Part shown: piece after piece, positions 1 to 7,952 of the stretch
Numbering within the stretch: position 1 is the stretch's first letter
Layout: each line of letters starts with the position of its first letter
Source of the DNA: Ignavibacteria bacterium
GTDB taxonomy: Bacteria; Bacteroidota; Ignavibacteria; Kapaibacteriales; UBA4661
Direction of reading: 5' to 3'
NCBI GenBank assembly: GCA_014654705.1
Contig: JACVZY010000104.1
Span: 1 to 64,000, forward strand
Length of the DNA stretch: 64,000 nt
Position numbers and translations under genes: made by a program
Notes under the pieces: model-generated
Seen by the model: only the letters and a program-made list of their open reading frames with translations
Told to the model about the DNA's origin: nothing
Database searches by the model: none

Positions 1-116
1 TCAAAGTTCGGAGTTCAGGTAAATGGCTCAATTTAATTATGTCCACAACCTTACTTGCACTTACCTTATTAAGGACGTTCTAACTCGTTTCTTTATCAAT
101 TGTCATTGTTTCCCCC

Positions 117-752
117 GTGCAACATTCAGACCGTCAAGACCGCTTTATGCAAGCGCTCACGCCAATTCTGCCAAATTTGGAGCGCTTTGCTCGTGCGCTT
201 GTACGGCGGCGAGCAAACGCTGTGGAAACCACAGAAGCCGCTCGTGACCTTGTTGCCGAGACGATTGCTCAAGCATTTGAGAGCTTTGATACGGTGCGTC
301 GTCCCGAAGCCTTGCTCAGTTTTTGCTTTACAATAGCCACACGGCTGTATGGGCGCGAGCAAGAGAAATCACGGCGATTTACCACATTTGATGCGGTATC
401 GCATGAGGGCGAGTCCAACAACGATGAGCCTAGTAATGATACCGATGTCAGCCTCTTGTATGCGGCATTGGACACACTTCCGGAAAAGCAGCGCGAGGCG
501 GTTATTATGTTTGAAATTCTCGGATTTTCGATGAAGGAAATTCACGAGGTGCAAGGTGGAACACTGATTGCTGTGAAGGTACGTATATCACGCGGGCGAG
601 ATGCGCTAAAGAAACTGCTCTGTGAGCCGCAACCACAGTGTATGGAAGAATTTGTCTCGGACTCGAAAATGCTCGGAGGAAGCATGATAGTGCCGAACCG
701 CACGAAAGAAGGCTTTTCCCCAAGAAATTATCATTCCACTGCTATTGTTTGA
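117..752 (+). CDS. ECF-type RNA polymerase sigma factor
   Basis: The 211-residue product has sigma-70 region 2 in its first half (residues about 15-85, with LPNLERFARALVRRR and a run ending in FCFTIATRLYGRE) and region 4 in its second half (LDTLPEKQREAVIMFEILGF, then an HTH ending KVRISRGRDALKKLL). It would direct core RNA polymerase to a small regulon, as extracytoplasmic-function sigmas do. The start is GTG at 117; no convincing in-frame ATG lies nearby before region 2. Beyond region 4 there is a tail of about 40 residues without recognisable domain. The gene's last 77 bases lie in the first copy of a perfect 89-bp tandem repeat; the stop at 750-752 is inside the repeat, so the protein end is unchanged. 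It is followed by a single-pass membrane protein, the usual place for an anti-sigma factor. The ECF call is firm; the ECF subgroup is not. Confidence 0.88.
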   Translation: MQHSDRQDRFMQALTPILPNLERFARALVRRRANAVETTEAARDLVAETIAQAFESFDTVRRPEALLSFCFTIATRLYGREQEKSRRFTTFDAVSHEGESNNDEPSNDTDVSLLYAALDTLPEKQREAVIMFEILGFSMKEIHEVQGGTLIAVKVRISRGRDALKKLLCEPQPQCMEEFVSDSKMLGGSMIVPNRTKEGFSPRNYHSTAIV

Positions 753-853
753 CATTACCATGAAGAGGAAGCATGATAGTGCCGAACCGCACGAAAGAAG
801 GCTTTTCCCCAAGAAATTATCATTCCACTGCTATTGTTTGACATTACCATGAA
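676..853. repeat. Perfect 89-bp tandem duplication at the sigma/membrane-protein junction
   Basis: Bases 676-764 are repeated exactly at 765-853. The unit carries the last codons of the sigma gene, its TGA stop, and the ATG plus second codon of the next gene. Collapsing one copy gives a layout with the sigma stop 7 nt before the downstream ATG. With two copies, the first ATG (760) opens a 30-codon frame that ends in a TGA at 850-852 overlapping the real start at 849. Perfect identity suggests a very recent event or an assembly artefact. Confidence 0.95.
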
Positions 854-1490
854 GTCGAAACCAAATCTTGATGCGCTCTTTGAGCAAGCACGAAAAAAAA
901 CTGAGCGCGAAGCTACAACACCACTTCTTTCTGAGCAAGATGTGAAGCGGCTTTTGAATGCCCTGCCTCACTCCGCGTCGCACAAAAAGCAGCAATCTGC
1001 ATGGAAAATATCGCTCAATCAGCTTTTGATTCCTTCGTTGTTTCCTCAATGGCAGCCTTTGATGCTCGGCGGGCTGGGTATGGCTTTGCTTTTGGTGATT
1101 GCGGTTTTGTTATTCACACCGAATGGGGCGGAAGAACAAGTTGCACAAAATCAATCATTTACCAAAGATACGATGAGCCGCAATGAGAATCAGCGTGATG
1201 AGGCGCGAGTTACTGCAAGTGCTCCATCACCTGCGTCCGTCAAAGCTCAACCAACGTTGAGCCGTACCGAGCAGAAGGCAAATAAAACGCATATAAAGGC
1301 TCAAAAAACAAAGACAGTAGCTTCGATGGCAGTATGGGCTTTACAGGAACTGTATGTGCTTTCGGATGATACTCCTGCCTATAACCCTGAATCAACGCTT
1401 TCTCAGGAAGAAAAGATGATACGCGAATTGTGCAAGCTGACCTTCCCGGCTGCGGACGTACAAATTCCTGAAATGTACAACAAACAATAA
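849..1490 (+). CDS. Single-pass membrane protein, putative anti-sigma factor
   Basis: The 213-residue protein has a charged N-terminal cytoplasmic part (LDALFEQARKKTEREATT, then VKRLLNALP), one clear transmembrane helix at about residues 71-91 (LMLGGLGMALLLVIAVLLF), and a Lys/Ala-rich exterior part ending in a short conserved-looking segment around SQEEKMIRELCKLTFP. This topology, and its position directly after an ECF sigma gene, suggests it binds and restrains that sigma factor. There is no zinc-binding HxxxCxxC motif, so it is not a ZAS-type anti-sigma factor, and the role is inferred from context only. The start is placed at ATG 849, which is duplicated at 760 by the 89-bp repeat. A TTG at 834 is in frame but less likely. 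Confidence 0.6.
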   Translation: MKSKPNLDALFEQARKKTEREATTPLLSEQDVKRLLNALPHSASHKKQQSAWKISLNQLLIPSLFPQWQPLMLGGLGMALLLVIAVLLFTPNGAEEQVAQNQSFTKDTMSRNENQRDEARVTASAPSPASVKAQPTLSRTEQKANKTHIKAQKTKTVASMAVWALQELYVLSDDTPAYNPESTLSQEEKMIRELCKLTFPAADVQIPEMYNKQ

Positions 1491-1569
1491 TCAAACCAAC
1501 GCCTCATGCAGAGAATGCTAGCACTCCGCAAGGCATCAATACTCAATGTTTTTACTATTCTTCACAACT

Positions 1570-2172
1570 ATGAAAACTGTTTGGAAAAGCCTTCTTCTTG
1601 CTGCCGCACTTGTGGTAGCTGTTTTATCGGTTACGTTTGCCGTAGAACCACCCGATGACCCCACACTGCCTAAAGGTTGGTTTCGCGCAGGTAGTAAGCC
1701 AAAAGAATACGAAATGATGCTTGATAAACAAACGGTACATTCAGGTAAAGCAAGTCTGATGCTCAAATTCAAAGGCAGTGACACAAGTGGCTTTGGAACG
1801 GTATTGCAAAATCTAGCACCCGATCGATATGTTGGCAAACGTATTCGTCTTAGCGGCTATATTAAAACTACTGATGCTGAGAAAGCCTCATTCTGGCTTC
1901 GTGTGGACGGGAAAGAGCAGAATAGAAGCCTCGCCTTTGATAACATGGATAGTCGTGCTGCAAGCGGAACGCAAGACTGGAAAAAATACGAAATTGTGCT
2001 AGACGTTGCACAAGAAGCGACAAACATTGGATTCGGCGTTATGCTGATTGGTAGAGGGCAGATGTGGGCTGATGATTTACAAATAGAAATCGTTGGAAAA
2101 GATGTACCTCTAACTGAAATGATAATCAAAAAAACTCCTACGGAGCCGCAAAACCTCGACTTCGAGAAATAA
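1570..2172 (+). CDS. Secreted protein with a carbohydrate-binding-like beta-sandwich domain
   Basis: The 200-residue product starts with a signal peptide (MKTVWKSLLLAAALVVAVL, cleavage near residue 25). The rest looks like one galactose-binding/CBM4_9-like jelly roll: a GWFRAGSKPKEYEMMLDK strand, HSGKASLMLKF, RIRLSGYIKT, then WKKYEIVLDV and a final MWADDLQIEIVG strand. Domains of this type are common on FCB regulators and exported proteins, where they bind ligands or act as modules; no catalytic residues are visible. ATG 1570 is preferred over ATG 1546 because it begins the signal peptide directly. The gene follows the sigma/membrane-protein pair by 79 nt and ends in a strong terminator, so it may belong to the same transcript. 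The ligand is unknown. Confidence 0.65.
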   Translation: MKTVWKSLLLAAALVVAVLSVTFAVEPPDDPTLPKGWFRAGSKPKEYEMMLDKQTVHSGKASLMLKFKGSDTSGFGTVLQNLAPDRYVGKRIRLSGYIKTTDAEKASFWLRVDGKEQNRSLAFDNMDSRAASGTQDWKKYEIVLDVAQEATNIGFGVMLIGRGQMWADDLQIEIVGKDVPLTEMIIKKTPTEPQNLDFEK

Positions 2173-2191
2173 TTTCCTCTCCATAACGCTC

Positions 2192-2229
2192 AAAAGCCCA
2201 CCACTCCTACTCGGAAGCGGTGGGCTTTT
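2192..2229. terminator. Intrinsic terminator, convergent genes
   Basis: An 11-bp perfect stem (AAAAGCCCACC pairing with GGTGGGCTTTT) with a 16-nt loop lies between the plus-strand gene ending at 2172 and the minus-strand gene ending at 2253. T-runs occur on both strands, so it can serve both directions. Confidence 0.85.
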
Positions 2230-2252
2230 GTTTTGCAATGATGACCAAATGT

Positions 2253-2861
2253 TTAGTTCTCTGCCAAAAGTTCTGTGATAGCCTTGCGGAGTTTCGGAAG
2301 TTCGTTGTCGTCCAAGCCGTCAAAGTAACCACGAATCATACCTCGCTTATCCACCACCACAAAGCGTGTGCTGTGGAGGCTTGGCTCGTTTTCTGCACCT
2401 TGCGCAAGCATAAAGCCTTGCACCGCAACGGACTTTACCGAATCCATCGGCATTTGAAGCATCATCCAGCGTGTCGAATCCGCATGATAATGTGCCGCGT
2501 AGCTATGTAGAGCCGTAGGCGTATCGGTGTCGGGGTCAACGCTGATGCCCACGAACTTGAGATTAGGTGATGAAAATTCCTTTTGGAGCGCTTCCACGCG
2601 GGCGTTCATCGCAGGGCAGGGACCGCCGCAGGAGGTAAAAAAGAAATACGACAGCCATACCGAGCCTTTGAGCGAAGTGCTCTGGAAGGTGCTTGCAAGC
2701 TGCGTTGTGCCGGAAAAGGTCGGGGCGGGTTTGATTTCCGGCAGGGACGAGCGCACTTGTGTTTGCTCTGGGGCTTGCTTTTCGGTTTTGTTGCAAGCGC
2801 TCAAGCCTGCCGCGCAAGGAATAATGAGGACTGTGAGGAAAGAAACAATGTTCGTCCGCAT
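2253..2861 (-). CDS. SCO1/SenC/PrrC family copper chaperone lipoprotein
   Basis: The 202-residue protein has a lipoprotein signal (lipobox LSAC, Cys 23) and a thioredoxin-fold SCO domain. The copper-binding CxxxC is present as TSCGGPCP (Cys 78 and 82) and the distal His as SLHSTRF. In this family these ligands hold copper for assembly of the CuA site of cytochrome c oxidase, or serve redox homeostasis, on the outer face of the inner membrane. The frame is open upstream to 3134 but that would overlap the neighbouring kinase gene; Met at 2861 starts the signal sequence. It lies 61 nt downstream of a 7TMR-DISM kinase on the same strand. No oxidase genes are in the window, so the target is not shown. 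Confidence 0.88.
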   Translation of the reverse strand: MRTNIVSFLTVLIIPCAAGLSACNKTEKQAPEQTQVRSSLPEIKPAPTFSGTTQLASTFQSTSLKGSVWLSYFFFTSCGGPCPAMNARVEALQKEFSSPNLKFVGISVDPDTDTPTALHSYAAHYHADSTRWMMLQMPMDSVKSVAVQGFMLAQGAENEPSLHSTRFVVVDKRGMIRGYFDGLDDNELPKLRKAITELLAEN

Positions 2862-2922
2862 GAGAATTGGGGGGAAGGTGGAAGAATGAAGTATGAAAAT
2901 ATTTGTATTCGGGTGAAGTGTG

Positions 2923-5091
2923 CTATTGCACTGACGGTAGGCGAACGCAAAATGTCGCACCATTGCCAAGTTCGGAGTCGCACCAAATCTCGCCGTGCAT
3001 TGCCTCGACGAGTTTTTTGACAATCGAAAGCCCAAGTCCTGTCGAGTGTTCGCCGCCTGTGGGGCGTGCCGAAAGGCGAGCAAATTTTCCGAAGAGCTTT
3101 TCTTTGTCGTCGCCCGACAATCCGGGACCTTCATCTCGAATTGCCAGACAGAGTGCGGGCTTGTGGCTTGTCGGGAGTTCGTCCGTCGTCATTCTCACAT
3201 ATACGTTTTTGTCGTGCGGCGAGAATTTAATAGCATTGGAAAGTAGGTTTTCCACGACTTGAATTGCTCGATTTTTGTCCGCAAGAGCGCATAGGTTCTC
3301 ATTTTGTACTTCAAAATGCAGCGTGATGTTTTTTGCTGCGGCTTTGGGCATATAATCCTGCACGAGACTGCGCACTTCGCGAACAAGAGCGACCGATTCA
3401 CTTTTGAGTTCGATGGTACCGGACTCGATAGCGTTTGCGTCTAAAAGTTTTTCGATAATGTCGTGCATCCGGCGCGAGGTTTCCTCCACGCGGTCGAGAA
3501 GTTCGTCGCGTTGCTGCTCGCTCATACGCTCGGCATAGCGCCGTATCATGGAGGTATTCATGATGATGGTCTGAAGCGGGTTCTTGAGGTCGTGAGCTGC
3601 TACGCCCAGAAATTCATTCTTCTCGCGGTTTAGCCCTTCCAGAAGCAGGTTTTTTTCTTGCAATTCCACATTGGTCATTTCAATTTCAACCGCTTGATCG
3701 TTCAGAATGACCATTTGGCGCTGCATCTCGGCATTTGTTTTCGCCAGCTCGTTGGTGCGTTCTTCCACTTTTCCTTCCAATTGTGTTTTTGCTTCTTGCT
3801 CAATCCGCAGCGCCTCTTTCTGTGCCGCTTCTTTCTCAATACGAAATTGCCGATAGCGTTCGGCAAGCGCAAAAGCAAAGAGCAAACCTTCGATGGCAAG
3901 ACCAATTTCGACAATATGATTGGTGAAGATATTGCTTGGCAAAAAACCAATTGTCTTCAGAACAAAGATGATATTGCCTAATAAGAAAAAGGAAGCGGCA
4001 ATGAAAAAATACCGCGCACTGCTGTTCCCACGCTTCCAGACGAGAGCACCGCTTACAACAACGAGCGTGATGGTGATAAAATTAACCACAACTCCGATTT
4101 GTACGCCAAGCTGATAGGGAAGCACAATACCAAGCAAGGCAACCGCCAAGCCGCCAGCCATTGCAACCAAAAGCGCTTTTGCCATCCACGGCGCAAAGCG
4201 GCGCAGGCGCAGAAACTCTCGCGCAAATAACGCCAGACTGAAAATTACCATGCCGACCATACCGACATTGAGATAATTGATAAAGCGTGGCGAGTTGCTC
4301 CAGATATACTGCTGCGCGTAGCCATTCAAGACTACTAAATACAGCGTTGAAGCAAAAATGTAGAACGTATAGAACGCATAGTAGAGCGACCGCAAACTCA
4401 CGTACAAAAAGCCATTGTACAGCACCAGTGCCAGCATAATGCCAAAAAAGAGTCCGTACACAAGTTCTGTTCGCGCTGTGGATTCGGCAAACTGAGCACT
4501 GTGGCGGATAATCATTGGCATTTGCATCGAACTTTCGGTATTGACCCGAATGATGATGGTGCGAGCAAGCGTATCGTGCAGAGCAAGCGGTATGACGTAG
4601 GTGCGAGTTTTGACAGGTCGTTGGGAGAATGGCATCATATCGCCCATGACCACAGACGACCACGTGCCAGCGCTGTCGTGCGTAAAGACTTCGACGCTAT
4701 CAAGCGGCGGGTAGGCAATTTCGAGCAGCCAGTCGTCCACCGTCGGCGCGGTATTCTGAACGCGAATTACAAACCAATAGGTCGGCTTCACCAGCCCAAA
4801 ACTGGGGATTGACACAGCGGAGCGCTTAAAACGTGATAGTGTCGTGGGAGAGAGAACGTCGTTTAGGGTAAGCGCTTTTGTGCTATCTGCCAGATAAAAA
4901 CACGATGTGCCAAGAACAATGCCCGAAACGTTTGGCGTAAGACGAATCGGCGAACTGGCGACGGCTTCCGTCATAGAAAGTGAGGGTGCGCTTATCTGCT
5001 TGGCTTTTGCAGGGCGCACCAACACATCATCTGCGCTGCTGAGGCAAAAAGTGCTGCACCACAAAAGAACGACACAAATGACAATGCGCAT
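2923..5091 (-). CDS. 7TMR-DISM sensor histidine kinase
   Basis: The 722-residue membrane kinase has a signal peptide (about 1-21), an extracellular 7TMR-DISMED2-like beta domain (about 50-190, with WLLEIAYPPLDSVEVF), seven transmembrane helices (about 200-400, starting ELVYGLFFGIMLALVLYNGF), a long coiled coil (about 405-490), and a HisKA/HATPase core. The phospho-acceptor is His about 500 in GVAAHDLKNPLQ; the ATP-binding N box NLLSNAIKFSP and the G boxes DEGPGLSG and GLGLSIVKKL are intact. The family is thought to sense carbohydrates or other small ligands outside the cell. No response regulator is adjacent, so the partner is elsewhere. Start at 5091 is chosen because that Met opens the signal peptide; the frame continues to 5226. 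The SCO1-like gene follows in the same orientation. Confidence 0.9.
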   Translation of the reverse strand: MRIVICVVLLWCSTFCLSSADDVLVRPAKAKQISAPSLSMTEAVASSPIRLTPNVSGIVLGTSCFYLADSTKALTLNDVLSPTTLSRFKRSAVSIPSFGLVKPTYWFVIRVQNTAPTVDDWLLEIAYPPLDSVEVFTHDSAGTWSSVVMGDMMPFSQRPVKTRTYVIPLALHDTLARTIIIRVNTESSMQMPMIIRHSAQFAESTARTELVYGLFFGIMLALVLYNGFLYVSLRSLYYAFYTFYIFASTLYLVVLNGYAQQYIWSNSPRFINYLNVGMVGMVIFSLALFAREFLRLRRFAPWMAKALLVAMAGGLAVALLGIVLPYQLGVQIGVVVNFITITLVVVSGALVWKRGNSSARYFFIAASFFLLGNIIFVLKTIGFLPSNIFTNHIVEIGLAIEGLLFAFALAERYRQFRIEKEAAQKEALRIEQEAKTQLEGKVEERTNELAKTNAEMQRQMVILNDQAVEIEMTNVELQEKNLLLEGLNREKNEFLGVAAHDLKNPLQTIIMNTSMIRRYAERMSEQQRDELLDRVEETSRRMHDIIEKLLDANAIESGTIELKSESVALVREVRSLVQDYMPKAAAKNITLHFEVQNENLCALADKNRAIQVVENLLSNAIKFSPHDKNVYVRMTTDELPTSHKPALCLAIRDEGPGLSGDDKEKLFGKFARLSARPTGGEHSTGLGLSIVKKLVEAMHGEIWCDSELGNGATFCVRLPSVQ

Positions 5092-5428
5092 AAATACTGG
5101 GGGGAAGAAGGCATGATAAAAAATCGTGCAGTGGCGATTGCAAAACAATTGCAAAACAACGGTCAAATGATGTTCAAACAATGATACAATCGTTGCAATT
5201 CTACGCAAGGTCGGTGAAACTACCAATTACTTTCATTTTTTTTTGTTAAACGTTGATTTGAAGCGCTATGTGGGCGGTGCTGAATGTCTGATCTGTTGAT
5301 ATTGGACTTTAGCTCAACAATTTAAAAGGAGTAATCAACGAAAAAAAATTTGATGAGTGGTGGGAAAACAATAAATTTACTCGTTGCTTTTGCCTATCTG
5401 ATGAATGTTCGTCATGCTACAATAGACT
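5092..5428. other. Divergent intergenic region
   Basis: These 337 bases separate the minus-strand kinase from the plus-strand AraC regulator and must hold both promoters. The stretch around 5225-5350 is AT-rich with T- and A-runs. I see no hairpin, RNA gene or convincing promoter box that I would place to the base. Confidence 0.5.
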
Positions 5429-6412
5429 ATGACCGTCCAATCAATTCCCGCGCATCATCCCACACTGCGCCCGCTTGTGCGCTCGTTTATGCTTATGGAA
5501 ATCGCTGCTTCCGCACGAAATACATATGCTCGTCTCACCGTTCCTGCATCTGATATTACTGCTATGTTGTTTCCACTTTCGGGATGTGGTGCATACACCC
5601 TTGATGGCATGACAGGTGAGGTCGTGAAACTAGAGAATGCTTTCATGCACGGACAGATTTCCCGTGCTAATAGTGGTGGTTCTGGATTCAGTGGCGCGGC
5701 AGATGAAAATCTGGCAATGTTTGGCATCATTTTCACTCCCATTGGTCTCCAGACATTTGTGCGGAAGGAAATTGGTGCAATGGAAACAATCGAGAACGCT
5801 TTTCATGAGTCGAGATATCTCGTCAAGGATAGTGAGTTTTTGCACGAGAAGCTTTCTGCCGTGTACGACCGAAAGCAACGGGAGTCTGGTGTGCCAATTC
5901 CGATACCATCTACAAATTTGCAGGGACTTGCCGCGTACGCAGAGCGATTTCTTTTGGAGCAGCTTCGCTGCAAGCCCATTCCGCGTGGTGTAGGTGCTGA
6001 ACGCAATGTTTTACAGGTACAGTACATTTGCCAGCGTCTCACACAAACACACGGCAACATCAGTATTGAAGCTCTTGCCGGCGAACTCGACCTTTCGGAA
6101 CGTCACATTTCACGTTTGATGAAGGACTATGTTGGGGTGTCGGGTGAGGTTTTTGGCGAGGTGCAGCGATTTATGTATGCGTCGCAGTCGTTGCTGAGTG
6201 CCGTCCGTGCAGTGCCGGAGGGCAGCACCGTATCTTCCGAACGTCTCCACACGATAATTCACGAAGCGGGGTATTACGACCAATCGCACTGCATTCGAGA
6301 TTTTAAGCGGTTCGCAGGTGCAACGCCGTTTCAGTTTGTGCGGGAGCGGACGGCACTTGCGGAGCGATTGATTGGCGTGGATGAGGAGTCAGGCGAGTTA
6401 TTCAAAATGTAA
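5429..6412 (+). CDS. AraC-family transcriptional regulator with DUF6597-like sensor domain
   Basis: The 327-residue protein carries an N-terminal domain of the DUF6597 type (HHPTLRPLVRSFMLMEIA, then MLFPLSGCGAYTLDG and GIIFTPIGLQTFV) and a C-terminal AraC DNA-binding domain with two HTH motifs. The first HTH is ISIEALAGELDLSERHISRL; the second includes IIHEAGYYDQSHCIRDFKRF and ends GATPFQFVRER. The second is the family's most conserved part. Such proteins are transcription activators responding to an unknown small molecule or stress. It stands alone, divergent from the 7TMR-DISM kinase, so it may regulate itself, the kinase, or the downstream surface genes; the sequence does not decide. ATG 5429 is the first Met and fits the domain start. 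Confidence 0.87.
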   Translation: MTVQSIPAHHPTLRPLVRSFMLMEIAASARNTYARLTVPASDITAMLFPLSGCGAYTLDGMTGEVVKLENAFMHGQISRANSGGSGFSGAADENLAMFGIIFTPIGLQTFVRKEIGAMETIENAFHESRYLVKDSEFLHEKLSAVYDRKQRESGVPIPIPSTNLQGLAAYAERFLLEQLRCKPIPRGVGAERNVLQVQYICQRLTQTHGNISIEALAGELDLSERHISRLMKDYVGVSGEVFGEVQRFMYASQSLLSAVRAVPEGSTVSSERLHTIIHEAGYYDQSHCIRDFKRFAGATPFQFVRERTALAERLIGVDEESGELFKM

Positions 6413-6537
6413 TACGGTCTTGTGTCGCTCTGCAAAAATGTCCGATTTGTACAATACTTTGGGGGATGTTTTAGGCAAATTGAGCAAGAATTGGTCTTAC
6501 ATCTAATGTACTTATTTGCCATTTTTTTGATAGTGCT

Positions 6538-7890
6538 ATGAAACAGTATGTCTGTTCTTTTTCCGTGCAACATTTGATGAGTGGTCTTCTGTGGTTGTTC
6601 GCATTGACCGCAAACGAACTCGCCGCCCAGCCTTCGATACGCTCCTTTACTCCTACCACGACGAGTCCGGGCACAAGTGTTGTCATCACTGGCATACGAT
6701 TTACAGGAGCCAGCGCCGTCAGTATTGGCGGTACGGCAGCGGCTTCATTTACAGTGGAAAGCGACACACAAATTACTGCTGTCGTTGCTTGCAACAACGT
6801 TTCGGGTGAGATTGTTGTTACCACCGCTGCCGGTACAGCACGTTTAGCGGGATTTACTCTTACGTCTGCGTCCTTGCTGGTAACATCGTTTAGCCCAACT
6901 TCCGGTCCTCCCGGCACGGTAGTAACCGTGGTAGGTCGTGGGATGCAGTGCGTGAATAGGGTAACAATTGGTGGTGTGGCGGCAACCCAAATTACGACCA
7001 CTCTCAGTAACCAATCCTCAATGAGTTTTACCGTGCCGAATGGTGCGATAACAGGCGCATTAACGCTGACCTCACCTTTCGGATCGGCAAGCGCAAACGA
7101 TCGATTCACCGTTACCGTTCCTGCACCCTCGATAACAGGTTTTTCTCCGACATCCGGCGCACCCGGAGCCGTTATTACCGTTACGGGAATGAATCTAGCA
7201 GGCGCAACGTCAGTGAGCATCGGTGGTGTATTGGCAAACTACACCGTGAATCGTGATGGAACAGTCAGCATCACCATTCCTGCAAATGCGCCGTCAGGTA
7301 TCATTAGCATTACCACACCGGGCGGCACAGCCACAAGCGGGCGAGCGACCTTGACCGTTTTACCACCACCACCGACCATAGCAAGTTTCTCACCAACGAC
7401 GGCTTCTCTTGGGGCAACGATTACTATTACAGGTACAGATCTCTCCGGTGCAAGTTTGGTAACTATTGGTGGCGTTCCTGCTGCATCATTTACCGTCATT
7501 TCCCCAACGACCATAACGTTTGTGGTACCGAGCAGAGCTGGAAATGGCGCAATTACTGTTACGACACCCGGCGGACAGGCGACAAGTAGAAGCGTTTTGA
7601 TTGTTAATCCGGCTTCCGTCCGCATAGCCGAAGAATACGGCATGAGAATCTTTCCCCATCCTGCTTCGGACGCTATCACACTGGAATACTCGCTTGTTAC
7701 GCCTGCGGTGGTTGAAACGGAAATGGTGAATCTTTTGGGAATGACCATGTTCGCCCTGCCTAAAATCCAGCAATCAAAAGGTATTCAGCGTGTTTCACTC
7801 AATGTGCAAGCGCTTCCCGCCGGGATGTATTTTGTGCAGGTGAATATCGGTGGGAAGCGAGCGACGGTACCACTTCAAATCATTCGTTAG
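6538..7890 (+). CDS. Secreted IPT/TIG-repeat protein with T9SS sorting domain
   Basis: The 450-residue product has a signal peptide (to about residue 30, ending ANELAAQ), then four IPT/TIG immunoglobulin-like repeats of about 83 residues (starting near 33, 118, 200 and 280). Each has the pattern I-x-SFSPT-x(4)-PG-x-V-x-ITG and VSIGG. The last 80 residues form a T9SS type A sorting domain (MRIFPHPASDAITLEYSL to the C-terminal VPLQIIR, with LPAGMYFVQV). Known proteins of this plan are exported through the outer membrane by the Por secretion system and anchored on the surface or released. TIG repeats usually mediate binding or act as spacers; no enzymatic domain is present. It lies 62 nt upstream of the barrel gene at 7953 and could open that operon. 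Confidence 0.87.
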   Translation: MKQYVCSFSVQHLMSGLLWLFALTANELAAQPSIRSFTPTTTSPGTSVVITGIRFTGASAVSIGGTAAASFTVESDTQITAVVACNNVSGEIVVTTAAGTARLAGFTLTSASLLVTSFSPTSGPPGTVVTVVGRGMQCVNRVTIGGVAATQITTTLSNQSSMSFTVPNGAITGALTLTSPFGSASANDRFTVTVPAPSITGFSPTSGAPGAVITVTGMNLAGATSVSIGGVLANYTVNRDGTVSITIPANAPSGIISITTPGGTATSGRATLTVLPPPPTIASFSPTTASLGATITITGTDLSGASLVTIGGVPAASFTVISPTTITFVVPSRAGNGAITVTTPGGQATSRSVLIVNPASVRIAEEYGMRIFPHPASDAITLEYSLVTPAVVETEMVNLLGMTMFALPKIQQSKGIQRVSLNVQALPAGMYFVQVNIGGKRATVPLQIIR

Positions 7891-7952
7891 CATATCCAAT
7901 ACGCGAGGGTTCCAATTCTTATTGAGGCTCTAGCTATGCCCAACAATAACTG

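Noticed and set aside
1..116. Short frames at the left edge
   Set aside because: Small frames without domain or start support. Probably the upstream region of the sigma gene.
2862..3134. N-terminal extension of the SCO1 gene
   Set aside because: It would overlap the kinase C-terminus and put 91 residues before a clear lipoprotein signal; the start was set at 2861.
4082..4663. 193-residue minus-strand frame inside the 7TMR-DISM kinase gene
   Set aside because: It is another frame of the kinase gene; the kinase frame shows full domains across the same bases.
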